A stretch of 64,000 nt of DNA from assembly GCA_021324015.1 (NCBI GenBank), contig JAJPJX010000099.1, forward strand, positions 62,001 to 126,000, written 5' to 3'. Every line of letters starts with the position of its first letter. Within the stretch, counting starts at the first letter, position 1. This document shows positions 56,367 through 64,000 of the stretch, piece after piece. The notes under the pieces are model-generated. The model was not told the DNA's origin, searched no databases, and saw nothing but the letters and a program-made list of their open reading frames with translations. The translations under genes were made by a program, and so were the position numbers. This DNA comes from Solibacteraceae bacterium. GTDB taxonomy: Bacteria > Acidobacteriota > Terriglobia > Bryobacterales > Bryobacteraceae.

Positions 56367-56390
56367 GGGGCCGGCCGCGCGGCCGGCCCC
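56367..56390. repeat. Perfect 24-bp GC palindrome after the second TonB receptor
   Basis: Two 12-bp arms (GGGGCCGGCCGC and its complement) meet with no spacer, just downstream of the receptor stop (56403, minus strand) and upstream of the TPR gene. It could terminate the receptor transcript or be a protein-binding palindrome. There is no U-run. Confidence 0.5.
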
Positions 56391-56402
56391 TTGAGCCGCC
56401 GG

Positions 56403-59400
56403 CTACCAGAGAAACTTCAAACTCATCTGGCCGATGCGCGGATCGCGCGCACTCCGAACGATTCCCATGAGAGAACTCTGGTAGTTCCCGGTCGGGTTGT
56501 TGAACTGCGTGTGGTTAAACGTGTTGAAAAACTCCGCCCGGAACTGCAGGGCCATGCTCTCACGGATCCGGGTGTCCTTGTGGATGCCGATATCCCAGTT
56601 GTTCAAACCGGGACCGTGGAAGAACCGGCGGTTGGAGTTGCCGACCTGGCCAATCAGTTCGGAAGTGAAGGCACTTTTGTTGAAGTAAGGCCCGTTGCGC
56701 GGATCTCCGATGACCAGGGGACCTACGAAGTTCGGCTCATCCACACCGCTGGCGCCGGTAAGCGAGCGGTCACCACTTTGCCCGATCGTGATCGGAATGC
56801 CTGTGGCGAACCGCGTGATCCCGTTGAGGCTCCAGCCTTGTGTCAGACGCGTCGGCCAGCTCGGCGCGAGCCGGTCGAACGGCACAACATAGTTGTAGCT
56901 GACCACGAAGCTATGCCTGATGTCGAAGGAGGAAAGCGCGCGGCTTAGCCGGTAGTTCAGGAAGTTAATCGACTGGTTATAGCCGGAGGCGTTGTCGATC
57001 GCTTTCGCGAAGGTATAGGCGGCCAGGAAAGTGAAGTTGGCAGCCTTGCGCTCCAGCGTCGCTTGGAACGAGTTGTAGTTGGAGTTACCGATGTTCGCGG
57101 TGTAAGAGTTGCTGCCGAAATCGGGTCCCAGCGGTCCCCGCGTGGAGTTGATGATGGTGCCGTCCGGACGCGTATAGACACCATTCTCTCCGAACGGCCC
57201 GCACTCCGGCGTGCCGGCCAGCACTCCGCTGCCGCGGAGGCTCAAGCACAGGGCGGTATTGCCCGCGTTCGACTCGGTCTGCGACATCAGCTTGTGCCCT
57301 TGCGTGCCGACGTAAGCGAGGCTCATCACCATATCTTTCGAAAGCGAGCGCTGGATGGTCAGGTTGTAATGCTCGGCATATGGCAGTCGATTGTGTATGT
57401 CGAAACCGGGAGAGCCTTGGATGGGGAGGAAGATCGAGTAGTCCAGGGTCTTGTTCGCCGGATCGCCGGGTATCGGGAATACAAAGGGGAAGCGCTGCGT
57501 CTGCGAAGACCCGTCGTTGCGCGTACGGAAGGGCTCTTCGAACATCGGGGGGAGGATGCTCGGCCAGTAGAGACCGTACGGCGCGTCGCCAACCTCGTAG
57601 AACAGGTTCAAGTCCTCCATCGAGGTATAGTAGATCCCGAACGCCGCACGGATACTGGTCTTTCCCGGGCCGCCGAAGAGCTTGCCCAGGAAACCCTCGG
57701 AAAAACCCGGCGAATAGGCCAGGCCGACGCGGGGAGCGAAGTTGTTGTATCGCGTCGGGGCCAAAGTCAGGGGGATACCCGGGTCGCCCGGGACCACCCA
57801 GCCCTTCGGCGCGGTCGGGAACACCACCGATTGCAAGCCCGGCACGATCGTTTCGATCTTGCCTTGCGTGTCGTACCATGGCATGCTGACTTCCCATCGC
57901 AAGCCGTAGTTCAGCGTGAAGTTCGACTTGATGCGGAAGGCATCCTGGGCGAAAGCGGCCCCATAGCGCGTGCGGGAATCCAGGAACTGCATGCTGCACT
58001 GCGTGTAGCCGACCGGGGCTCCCAGCAGGTAATCCGCGAAATCGATACCGGTCTCTGAGCCGTCGAAGCTGAAGCTTCCGTTCGGGGCGCAGATGTTGCG
58101 TTCGTTTACCTGGTAATAGCGGAAATCCCCGCCGAACTTCATGGTATGCCGGCCCACGATCTTCGAAAAGGAATCCGAGAAGTGCCAGGTGTTGTCCGGC
58201 TGCACGGTGGTCAGCGTGTAATTCCCAAAGCCGAAATTGTTGAAGGAGATCGGCGGCACCCCCTCGTAGCTGGGCGTGGGGGGGCCGGAGTAGACGATAC
58301 CCAGCGTGTTGGCCCCCGTCTGGAAGCCGAGGTCGGATAGCTTACCGAAGCCGGACTGCGGCTGGTCTGTGATGGTGGACATGCGCATGAACGTCACGCG
58401 CCACTCGTTCACTGCTGTCGGCCCGAAAATTTTGGTATTACTCAGCACGGCTTCCTGCGCGCGGGTGGGCGTCAGCGAGGCGAAGCCCGGGAGGTTGCCG
58501 CCGGGGAAGGGCTTGATCAGGGTAGTGTCGTCGAAGAAGTAGTAGACCGACCAGTTCCCGGTAAGCTGGTTGTTGATGTCCACACGCTGCCCCGCCTTAT
58601 CGTCCCGAATCCGCTGAGCAAACCCGCTGGTGGCGTAGTACGTGCCTCCCGTATTGGGAGCCGGGATATACTTCATCAACGCTACAGAAGGAGCGGAAAA
58701 AGCGCGCTGAGGGATCGCGCCGTTGGGGAATACGGCATTATAAGGTTCGCCGCTCGAAACTGTGTACCCCAGCCGCTTGGAAAGCACCTGTGCCCAGTAG
58801 GTACCCTGCACCAGCGCGGGATCGCCATTGCTGTCCACGAAGTTATTGGCGCCGAAAGCACCTCCCCGTTGTGCCACGGTCGGCACCTGCACCAGGCCGC
58901 TCGAGATGCCCCGAACGTCACGTGTGCCCTGGTAGTCCGTGAACCAGAAAACCTTGTTGCGGATAAACGGGCCCCCCACAGCGTAGCCGAACTGGTTGCG
59001 CTTGAATACCCCCTTGCTCGGATCGTAGAAATTCCGGGAATCTAGTTTGTCGTTGCGCAGAAACTCGAACGCCGTACCGTGGAACCCGTTGGTGCCCGAC
59101 TTGGTGATGGCGTTCATCACGGCGCCCGAAAATTTCCCGTACTCCGCGTCGAAACTGTTGGTGAGAAGGCGGAACTCGGCTACCGAATCCAGGTTTGGAA
59201 TGACCGCCGTGCCCAGGTTTCGGCCTTCGCTCACATCGCCGCCGTTCACCAGGAAGGCGTTGGCCTGTTCCCTCTGGCCGTTCACTGAAATCATGCCGGA
59301 TGCCAGACCGCCCGACACGGGCCGGTCGTTCGGGTTCACGTTCGCACTGACGGGAGTTACGCCCGCCTGCAATCCCAGCAGATCGATGTAGCTACGCCCG

Positions 59401-59840
59401 TTGAGCGGCAGGTCGCGCACCTTCTTCTCGTCGACCACCTGCCCTAACTGCGTATTGGTGGTTTCCACCTGCACCGCCGTGGCACTGACTTCCACCTGCT
59501 CCTCCACGCTGCCCACCTCCAGCGTGATATCGATACGCCGCTGCTCGTTGACGTCCAGGGTGACGTTGGACACGAGAAATTTCTGAAACCCAGGAGCAGA
59601 GGCTTCCACTTTGTACCGCCCCACGGGCAACGCCAGGATGCGATACTCGCCGAGGGAACTCGAAGAAGTCTCCTGGCTCTGATTGGTGGCGAGATTGGTG
59701 GCCACCACTTTCACACCGGCAATGACAGCCGACGTGGCATCCCGGACAGTGCCCAGAATGGACCCGGTAACGTCCGCCCGAAGAGCGCTCACCGGCAAAA
59801 GAGAGAGTACGACAGCAATTCGCCAACGGCCTGGTCTCAC
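56403..59840 (-). CDS. Second Oar-type TonB-dependent receptor
   Basis: 1145 residues, GTG start with AAGGAGGAAGG just upstream. Signal (VVLSLLPVSALRADV), carboxypeptidase-regulatory domain (GSILGTVRDATSAVIAGVKV; GEYRILALPVGRYKVEASAPG), plug (VRDLPLNGRSYIDLLGLQAG, NAITKSGTNGFHGTAFEFLR) and a barrel ending MSLKFLW. It has the same architecture as the 49471 receptor, but the two barrels differ markedly in sequence, so they probably recognise different ligands. The ligand is unknown. The two receptors flank the TPR/CBM9-like genes. Confidence 0.9.
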   Translation of the reverse strand: MRPGRWRIAVVLSLLPVSALRADVTGSILGTVRDATSAVIAGVKVVATNLATNQSQETSSSSLGEYRILALPVGRYKVEASAPGFQKFLVSNVTLDVNEQRRIDITLEVGSVEEQVEVSATAVQVETTNTQLGQVVDEKKVRDLPLNGRSYIDLLGLQAGVTPVSANVNPNDRPVSGGLASGMISVNGQREQANAFLVNGGDVSEGRNLGTAVIPNLDSVAEFRLLTNSFDAEYGKFSGAVMNAITKSGTNGFHGTAFEFLRNDKLDSRNFYDPSKGVFKRNQFGYAVGGPFIRNKVFWFTDYQGTRDVRGISSGLVQVPTVAQRGGAFGANNFVDSNGDPALVQGTYWAQVLSKRLGYTVSSGEPYNAVFPNGAIPQRAFSAPSVALMKYIPAPNTGGTYYATSGFAQRIRDDKAGQRVDINNQLTGNWSVYYFFDDTTLIKPFPGGNLPGFASLTPTRAQEAVLSNTKIFGPTAVNEWRVTFMRMSTITDQPQSGFGKLSDLGFQTGANTLGIVYSGPPTPSYEGVPPISFNNFGFGNYTLTTVQPDNTWHFSDSFSKIVGRHTMKFGGDFRYYQVNERNICAPNGSFSFDGSETGIDFADYLLGAPVGYTQCSMQFLDSRTRYGAAFAQDAFRIKSNFTLNYGLRWEVSMPWYDTQGKIETIVPGLQSVVFPTAPKGWVVPGDPGIPLTLAPTRYNNFAPRVGLAYSPGFSEGFLGKLFGGPGKTSIRAAFGIYYTSMEDLNLFYEVGDAPYGLYWPSILPPMFEEPFRTRNDGSSQTQRFPFVFPIPGDPANKTLDYSIFLPIQGSPGFDIHNRLPYAEHYNLTIQRSLSKDMVMSLAYVGTQGHKLMSQTESNAGNTALCLSLRGSGVLAGTPECGPFGENGVYTRPDGTIINSTRGPLGPDFGSNSYTANIGNSNYNSFQATLERKAANFTFLAAYTFAKAIDNASGYNQSINFLNYRLSRALSSFDIRHSFVVSYNYVVPFDRLAPSWPTRLTQGWSLNGITRFATGIPITIGQSGDRSLTGASGVDEPNFVGPLVIGDPRNGPYFNKSAFTSELIGQVGNSNRRFFHGPGLNNWDIGIHKDTRIRESMALQFRAEFFNTFNHTQFNNPTGNYQSSLMGIVRSARDPRIGQMSLKFLW

Positions 59841-59922
59841 GAAACCTTCCTCCTTGAACTACCTGCTTTTTTCAGGAACCACCCACTTCCAGAGGTCGAC
59901 CCTACATCAGGAGATTGTGAAG

Positions 59923-59952
59923 AATATGACATGAAAAGGGGTGCGTAAGCAA
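59923..59952 (-). promoter_or_regulatory. Candidate promoter of the second TonB receptor
   Basis: On the minus strand TTGCTT (59952-59947), an 18-nt spacer, CATATT (59928-59923), about 82 nt before the GTG. It lies in an AT-richer stretch of the 59841-60052 spacer. The rest of that spacer holds only an ACCGGT tandem palindrome (ACCGGTACCGGT near 59980). Confidence 0.4.
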
Positions 59953-60033
59953 GAGGAATTGTGGCCGGTGAGCCGGACCGGTACCGGTGCGGACAGGCCC
60001 TATAGCCTCGCTGTGTCAGCCTGACTGCGCGGG

Positions 60034-60039
60034 TATAAT
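60034..60039 (+). promoter_or_regulatory. -10 box overlapping an upstream ATG of the LRR gene
   Basis: A perfect TATAAT whose last bases form part of the first in-frame ATG (60038). If it is the promoter, that ATG is not transcribed, and the start moves to ATG 60053, 7 nt after the expected transcript start. Confidence 0.45.
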
Positions 60040-60052
60040 GAAGACACCGCTC

Positions 60053-62047
60053 ATGAGGGAAATTTCCATATTTGCCATCTTGCTGAGCGCCTGTCTCGGC
60101 GGTGTGGTGGCCGCTCCGGTGTCCGACCGGACTGTGGCCGAGTGGGTACTCCGGCAGGGCGGGCGCGTGATCGTGGAGGGACAAACGCAACCGATCTCCG
60201 ATCTCGCAGCGCTGCCCAAGGGCGATTTCCGCCTGGTGACAGTGGACCTGGTCGGCACGCTCTCCGAGCCCACCACGCTCGAGCGGCTGAGCACTCTGGA
60301 CCACCTGCGCGAACTTTATCTCCCCGGGCCGCAATGGAACCCCGCCGCGGGCAGCACGCTGGACGCCAACGATTCCTTCAAATTCCTGAAAGGCTTGACG
60401 CACCTGGAGAAGCTTTACTTCAGTCTGCACTTCCTGACCAACATCAACGTCCAGGACAAAGGTCTGGCCTTGATTGCGAACCTCACCGGGCTGAAGGAAC
60501 TTCGCCTGGCGCAGACGCGCGTCAAAGGCAGCAGCCTGGCGCCCTTCGTCAATTTGCGCGAACTGGATTTGAGTTACACGCCGTTCGGGGACGAGGGCAC
60601 CAAATACCTGACGGGCATGACACACCTGCGCAAGTTGATCCTGCGCGATACCTTCGTCAGCGATGAAGGCCTCAAAAATCTGGCGGGGCTGAAGGAACTC
60701 GACGAACTGGACCTGTATGGCTGCCGCGTCACGGACTCTGGCCTGGCGTATCTCAAGGGGCTCACGGGGCTGCGCAAACTGAACCTGCTGGGCGCGGCGG
60801 TCACCGACGCGGGTCTGGAAAACCTCAGCGGCATGACCAGCCTGGTGGAGCTGAACCTCTATCGCACCGAGGTTACCAACGCGGGGCTCGAGCGCCTGAA
60901 ATCCATGCAGCACCTGGTGTCGCTGGACCTGCGCTACACCCGCGCCACGCGCGCCGGTATCGAGTCCCTGAATGCCGCTATTCCCAAGTGCGAGGTCACC
61001 TTCCTGGATTCCTCGGTGGAGCGGCCTTCGCGTGCCGAGCCTGCGCTGGCCGCGGGAGCCGGTGAACAGGCCGTGGCGCAGTGGGTGAAGTCACTGGGCG
61101 GGAAGACCACCCTGGCCGGCGGACTCGTCACCGAAGTTTCACTCGCCGATTCCGGCATCACCGACGCGGAATTGAAAAACCTGCGGTCTCTGAGCGCGCT
61201 CCGGAAATTGAGCCTGGACACCACGGAAGTCGGCGATGTGGGCCTGCAATATATCGGGGGATTCGCGGAGCTTACCGATCTCGTGCTGCGGCACACCACG
61301 GTGAGCGACGCGGGCCTGGCGCGCCTCGCCGGATTGAAGAACCTGCGGCGGCTGGATCTCAACTATACCCTGGTGCGTGGCGAGGGACTTCGCTACCTCG
61401 CCAGCCTGCCCAACCTGGCCGAACTGGATCTCTCCGGCTGCACCTTGGGCGACCAGGGACTCAAGCAGGCGGCTGCGCTAAGGAACCTGGAGCGCCTCTC
61501 GCTGGACTACACGGACATCAGCGACGACGGTCTGGCGAGTTTGCAGGGCCTCAGCAGGCTGAAGCGCCTGGACATCGCAGGAACCGACATCGGCGACGCC
61601 GGTCTGGCGCACCTCTCCGCCCTCGAGAGCCTGGCATGGCTCTCGCTCAGCTACGACCGCTTTACCGCCAAAGGCCTGCAGGCCCTCGAGGGCCTCAACA
61701 ATCTGACCCAGTTGGACCTGATCCGCACGCGAACGTCGGATGACTCCCTGGAAGCCATCGCGCGCCTGAAGCACCTCACGCGGCTCAACCTGGATTACAC
61801 CTCGGTCACCGACAAGGGCCTCAGCTACCTCCAATCGCTGCCCGCGCTCACCGAACTTCGCCTGGACAGCGCCACCATCACCGACGCGGGAGTCAGCGAA
61901 CTGAAAGCCATGACGCAGTTGAAGCTGTTGAACCTGTATCACACGCTGGTGACGGAAACCGGCTTCCAGAATCTCAAGACGGCGCTGCCGCAGTGTCGCA
62001 TCATCTGGGACCGCGACTCGAGCTTGCCCAACCGGAGGGGGAGCTAG
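60053..62047 (+). CDS. Exported leucine-rich-repeat protein, two modules
   Basis: 664 residues from ATG 60053. The N-terminus (MREISIFAILLSACLGG) contains a lipobox-like LSAC, so a lipoprotein is possible. The body is LRRs of about 24 residues of the Planctomycete/AMN1-like type (GLTGLRKLNLLGAAVTDAG, LKNLRRLDLNYTLVRGEG). It consists of two similar modules, each opening with an A-x-W-V...GG strand unit (VAEWVLRQGGRVIVEG near residue 30; VAQWVKSLGGKTTLAG near residue 340). LRR proteins bind other proteins; the target is unknown. The next gene is a third copy of the module. Confidence 0.8.
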   Translation: MREISIFAILLSACLGGVVAAPVSDRTVAEWVLRQGGRVIVEGQTQPISDLAALPKGDFRLVTVDLVGTLSEPTTLERLSTLDHLRELYLPGPQWNPAAGSTLDANDSFKFLKGLTHLEKLYFSLHFLTNINVQDKGLALIANLTGLKELRLAQTRVKGSSLAPFVNLRELDLSYTPFGDEGTKYLTGMTHLRKLILRDTFVSDEGLKNLAGLKELDELDLYGCRVTDSGLAYLKGLTGLRKLNLLGAAVTDAGLENLSGMTSLVELNLYRTEVTNAGLERLKSMQHLVSLDLRYTRATRAGIESLNAAIPKCEVTFLDSSVERPSRAEPALAAGAGEQAVAQWVKSLGGKTTLAGGLVTEVSLADSGITDAELKNLRSLSALRKLSLDTTEVGDVGLQYIGGFAELTDLVLRHTTVSDAGLARLAGLKNLRRLDLNYTLVRGEGLRYLASLPNLAELDLSGCTLGDQGLKQAAALRNLERLSLDYTDISDDGLASLQGLSRLKRLDIAGTDIGDAGLAHLSALESLAWLSLSYDRFTAKGLQALEGLNNLTQLDLIRTRTSDDSLEAIARLKHLTRLNLDYTSVTDKGLSYLQSLPALTELRLDSATITDAGVSELKAMTQLKLLNLYHTLVTETGFQNLKTALPQCRIIWDRDSSLPNRRGS

Positions 62048-62051
62048 CCGT

Positions 62052-63002
62052 ATGAACCGAGCCATTTTTCTGCTGATTCTCGCGCCTCTGGGACTGGCTG
62101 CCGGGGCGCCTGCGGCTGAGGACCCCGCGGCCTGGGTGGCCGCGCAGGGTGGCACCCTAACGCGCGACAAAGCCGGCCATGTGGCGGGCGTCAGCCTGCG
62201 CGGCACCTGGATTACCGACACCGACCTGGACATCTTCGGCCGCATGCCCTATCTGCGGAGCCTGGACCTCTCCGAGACGCAAATCACCGACCTCGGCATG
62301 GAGCGTCTCAAGTCGCTTTCGGGCATCACGGACCTGAACCTGTACTACTGCGAGCACGTCACCGACGGGGGCATTGCTCATTTACGCGGCTGGAAGAAGC
62401 TCCAGCGGCTCAACCTGCGCGGAACAAAAATCACCGACACGGCATTGGAGCATCTGGCGGGACTCACCACGCTCACTTCCCTGGATATCGGGTACGCCAT
62501 GATCACCAACAATGGCCTGGACCTGCTTACCGGACTGACTAACCTGAAGGAACTCGCGATTGGAGGAAACAAGCTCAGCGATTCCGGGTTACAGTTCGTG
62601 AAATCGCTGCCGGGGCTGACCCGGCTGGATCTGGGCGGCGCGCAGCGAACAGACTCGGGATTGTGGTCTGCCGCCATCACCGACCAGGGCCTCGACGCGG
62701 TCGCGACTCTCACGCATCTGGAGGAGCTCAATCTGGACGGCACCAAGATCAGCGACCTGGGTTTGGCGAAGCTCAAGGGCCTGACCGAGCTCCGCTCGCT
62801 CGATCTGGGCCGCACGCAGGTCTCCTCCCGCGGGCTGGAAAATCTTGTGGGTTTGAAGGAGTTGCGGGAGCTCCGGCTCTACAAAGACAAGAAAATCGAC
62901 GACACCGTGCTGGCGGTACTCAAATCCATGCCGCAACTCCGGTTCGTGGATCTCGCCGAGACAGCCGTCACCAAGCCCGAGATTCAACTGGCGGCGCGCT
63001 AG
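62052..63002 (+). CDS. Exported leucine-rich-repeat protein, single module
   Basis: 316 residues with a signal peptide (MNRAIFLLILAPLGLAAGAPA). It starts with the same strand unit as the preceding protein (AAWVAAQGGTLTRDKAGHV, LRGTWITDTDLDIFG), followed by about nine LRRs (LRSLDLSETQITDLGMERL, LQRLNLRGTKITDTALEHL). It lies 4 bp after the double-module gene, so the two are co-transcribed and probably derive from duplication and fusion. Function unknown. Confidence 0.8.
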   Translation: MNRAIFLLILAPLGLAAGAPAAEDPAAWVAAQGGTLTRDKAGHVAGVSLRGTWITDTDLDIFGRMPYLRSLDLSETQITDLGMERLKSLSGITDLNLYYCEHVTDGGIAHLRGWKKLQRLNLRGTKITDTALEHLAGLTTLTSLDIGYAMITNNGLDLLTGLTNLKELAIGGNKLSDSGLQFVKSLPGLTRLDLGGAQRTDSGLWSAAITDQGLDAVATLTHLEELNLDGTKISDLGLAKLKGLTELRSLDLGRTQVSSRGLENLVGLKELRELRLYKDKKIDDTVLAVLKSMPQLRFVDLAETAVTKPEIQLAAR

Positions 63003-63025
63003 CAACTCCGTCGCGCAAATCCCAA

Positions 63026-63046
63026 AACCGGTCAAGTTGACCGGTT
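63026..63046. repeat. 21-bp palindrome downstream of the LRR operon
   Basis: AACCGGTCAA and TTGACCGGTT arms around one G. A half copy (CAACTTGACCGGTC) recurs at 63097-63110. They suggest a repeated regulator site or alternative hairpins. Confidence 0.5.
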
Positions 63047-63107
63047 GCTTCCTCCCAGGTGACTGATTCTAAAGGATTGCTTTTGCGGTTTCCGGACAAC
63101 TTGACCG

Positions 63108-63135
63108 GTCAGCCCCTGTTTCACCACGGGCTGAC
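63108..63135. terminator. Hairpin between LRR operon and DUF1552 gene
   Basis: GTCAGCCC and GGGCTGAC, 8-bp arms, 12-nt loop, just before the DUF1552 stop. It can fold on either strand; there is no strong U-run on either. Confidence 0.45.
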
Positions 63136-63142
63136 AGAGGCT

Positions 63143-64000
63143 TTACGCAATCACGCCGGGAATCTTGCGGTCCGCCGTCGGGAAGTGATCGAGGTTGGCC
63201 TTTAGCAAATCGTTCGCCAGAGTCATGTAAAGGTCCCCGACCGTGCCGGTCACCTTGCTATGCCTGTTAGTCACCAGCCGTCCGGGATGCCCCGCCACGA
63301 GGGCCGCCAGCCCGTTGTTCTTGTGATCATTAGCCTCGGCATGCTCGTGGATGAACAAGAGGCAGGTGTGGTCCAGCAGGTTGCCGTCGCCCTCCGGAGT
63401 AGCCTTGAGCTTGGCCACCAGGTAGGCAAACTCCTCGACGTGCCAGCGGCAGATATCGCGCATGATGCGCTGCCCGTCGGGTCCGTCCGCGCCGGGCGCC
63501 TTGCCGTCGCGGTGTGTGTAGTCGTGGTGCCGCGCTGCCGTGTAGCCCAGCCACGGGAAACGGGAAAGGCCCTGGCACTTGGTCAGCATGTAGGAAGCCA
63601 CGCGCGTCTGCCGGGTAATCAGGGCGTGGGCCAGAAGATCCGACTGCACCTTCGCGATGCGCGGCCAGTCCTTCATGTCGCCGCCCATCTCCGGTTCTTC
63701 GACTTTGGCGTACTCCGGCGGCAGCGTGGCGATGGCCCGCTCCATGTCCCGGATGGACGAAAGGTGCTCGTCGAGCTTGGCCTGATCCGACTTGCCGAGC
63801 ATTTTCTTCAACCCGGCGGCGTCGTCCTGCACGGCGTCCAGGATGCTCTTCTTGCGGTTCACCCAGGACTGATCCTTCACGCCGAAGATCCGGTCGAACA
63901 GCTTGTGCGGGATCATTTCCGGCGGCAGGGCGCGGTCGTGGCCGCTCCAGCTCATGTTGCGCTGAATGCTTTCGCCGAAGGACTCCTGCGAGACGCCGAT
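63143..64000 (-). CDS. DUF1552-domain protein, N-terminus cut by window edge
   Basis: The last 285 codons of a minus-strand gene whose start lies outside the window. Typical DUF1552 stretches: [47 protein letters not shown] and [22 protein letters not shown], plus [13 protein letters not shown]1552 proteins are Tat-exported and usually encoded next to DUF1592/DUF1588 cytochrome-like proteins in Acidobacteria and Planctomycetes; their function is not established. The partner gene is probably just beyond the window. It converges on the LRR operon. Confidence 0.88.
   Translation of the reverse strand: MGVSQESFGESIQRNMSWSGHDRALPPEMIPHKLFDRIFGVKDQSWVNRKKSILDAVQDDAAGLKKMLGKSDQAKLDEHLSSIRDMERAIATLPPEYAKVEEPEMGGDMKDWPRIAKVQSDLLAHALITRQTRVASYMLTKCQGLSRFPWLGYTAARHHDYTHRDGKAPGADGPDGQRIMRDICRWHVEEFAYLVAKLKATPEGDGNLLDHTCLLFIHEHAEANDHKNNGLAALVAGHPGRLVTNRHSKVTGTVGDLYMTLANDLLKANLDHFPTADRKIPGVIA

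Noticed and set aside
59960-59995. ACCGGTACCGGT palindrome as an operator
   Set aside because: A 12-bp site of this composition is expected by chance in GC-rich DNA and is not placed on a recognised promoter.

Overview
The window looks like a chromosome segment of a GC-rich Acidobacteriota bacterium, most likely Bryobacterales ('Candidatus Solibacter'-like). This is inferred from two roughly 1140-residue Oar-type TonB-dependent receptors with N-terminal carboxypeptidase-regulatory domains, a DUF1552 gene, leucine-rich-repeat and TPR proteins, a PEP-CTERM-like DVUA0089-type protein, and many Tat- or Sec-exported versions of enzyme families that are usually cytosolic. I see no rRNA, tRNA, CRISPR array, transposase or integrase. 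Long open frames antisense to the GC-rich genes were treated as shadows.

Layout. 1-9.5 kb: exported hydrolases (M13, M19 and M28 peptidases), a DUF362 protein, and a tandem pair of paralogs of unknown function, only one of which has a Tat signal. 9.5-14.3 kb: cobalamin-dependent methionine synthase (metH), an exported hydroxypyruvate-isomerase-like protein and a small cytochrome c. 14.3-20 kb: tldD-pmbA (tldD is broken by a one-base frameshift), a tail-collar protein, a secreted DNRLRE/collagen-like protein and a PEP-CTERM-like protein. 20-24.3 kb: a GNAT acetyltransferase, an exported 2-hydroxyacid dehydrogenase, GDP-mannose 4,6-dehydratase, and an ECF sigma / putative anti-sigma / CpxP-like operon. 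24.3-26.2 kb: rpmE, two minus-strand structured RNA candidates with intrinsic terminators, and an alpha/beta hydrolase. 26.2-34 kb: an MFS-dacB-fmdB-HD-MFS run, a secreted enzyme of unknown type and tyrS.

34-39.4 kb: a fatty-acid beta-oxidation operon in the order fadN-fadA-fadE. 39.5-47.4 kb: a membrane flippase-like protein, exported Gfo/Idh/MocA, PIG-L, esterase-like and UroD-like proteins, a GlcD-type FAD oxidase and a TlpA-type thioredoxin. 47.5-48.9 kb: two 6-pyruvoyl-tetrahydropterin-synthase paralogs and folE, a pterin operon. 49-60 kb: two TonB-dependent receptors around a TPR/CBM9-like block. 60-64 kb: two leucine-rich-repeat proteins built from one repeated module, a palindrome-rich spacer and the C-terminal part of a DUF1552 protein.

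Most unusual. The spacer upstream of rpmE holds a complete small transcription unit on the minus strand: a TTGACA-17-TACCAT promoter, a structured RNA of about 215 nt and a strong terminator. Near its 5' end a hairpin displays AAGGAGGUGG in its loop, inside 17 nt complementary to the bacterial 16S rRNA 3' end. Two of its stems use G-U pairs that would be A-C mismatches on the other strand, which favours minus-strand transcription. About 1.1 kb away the hydrolase gene is preceded by an attenuator-like leader whose predicted antiterminator overlaps a terminator arm. Several genes also have a -10 box 5-7 nt before the start codon, which suggests leaderless mRNAs.
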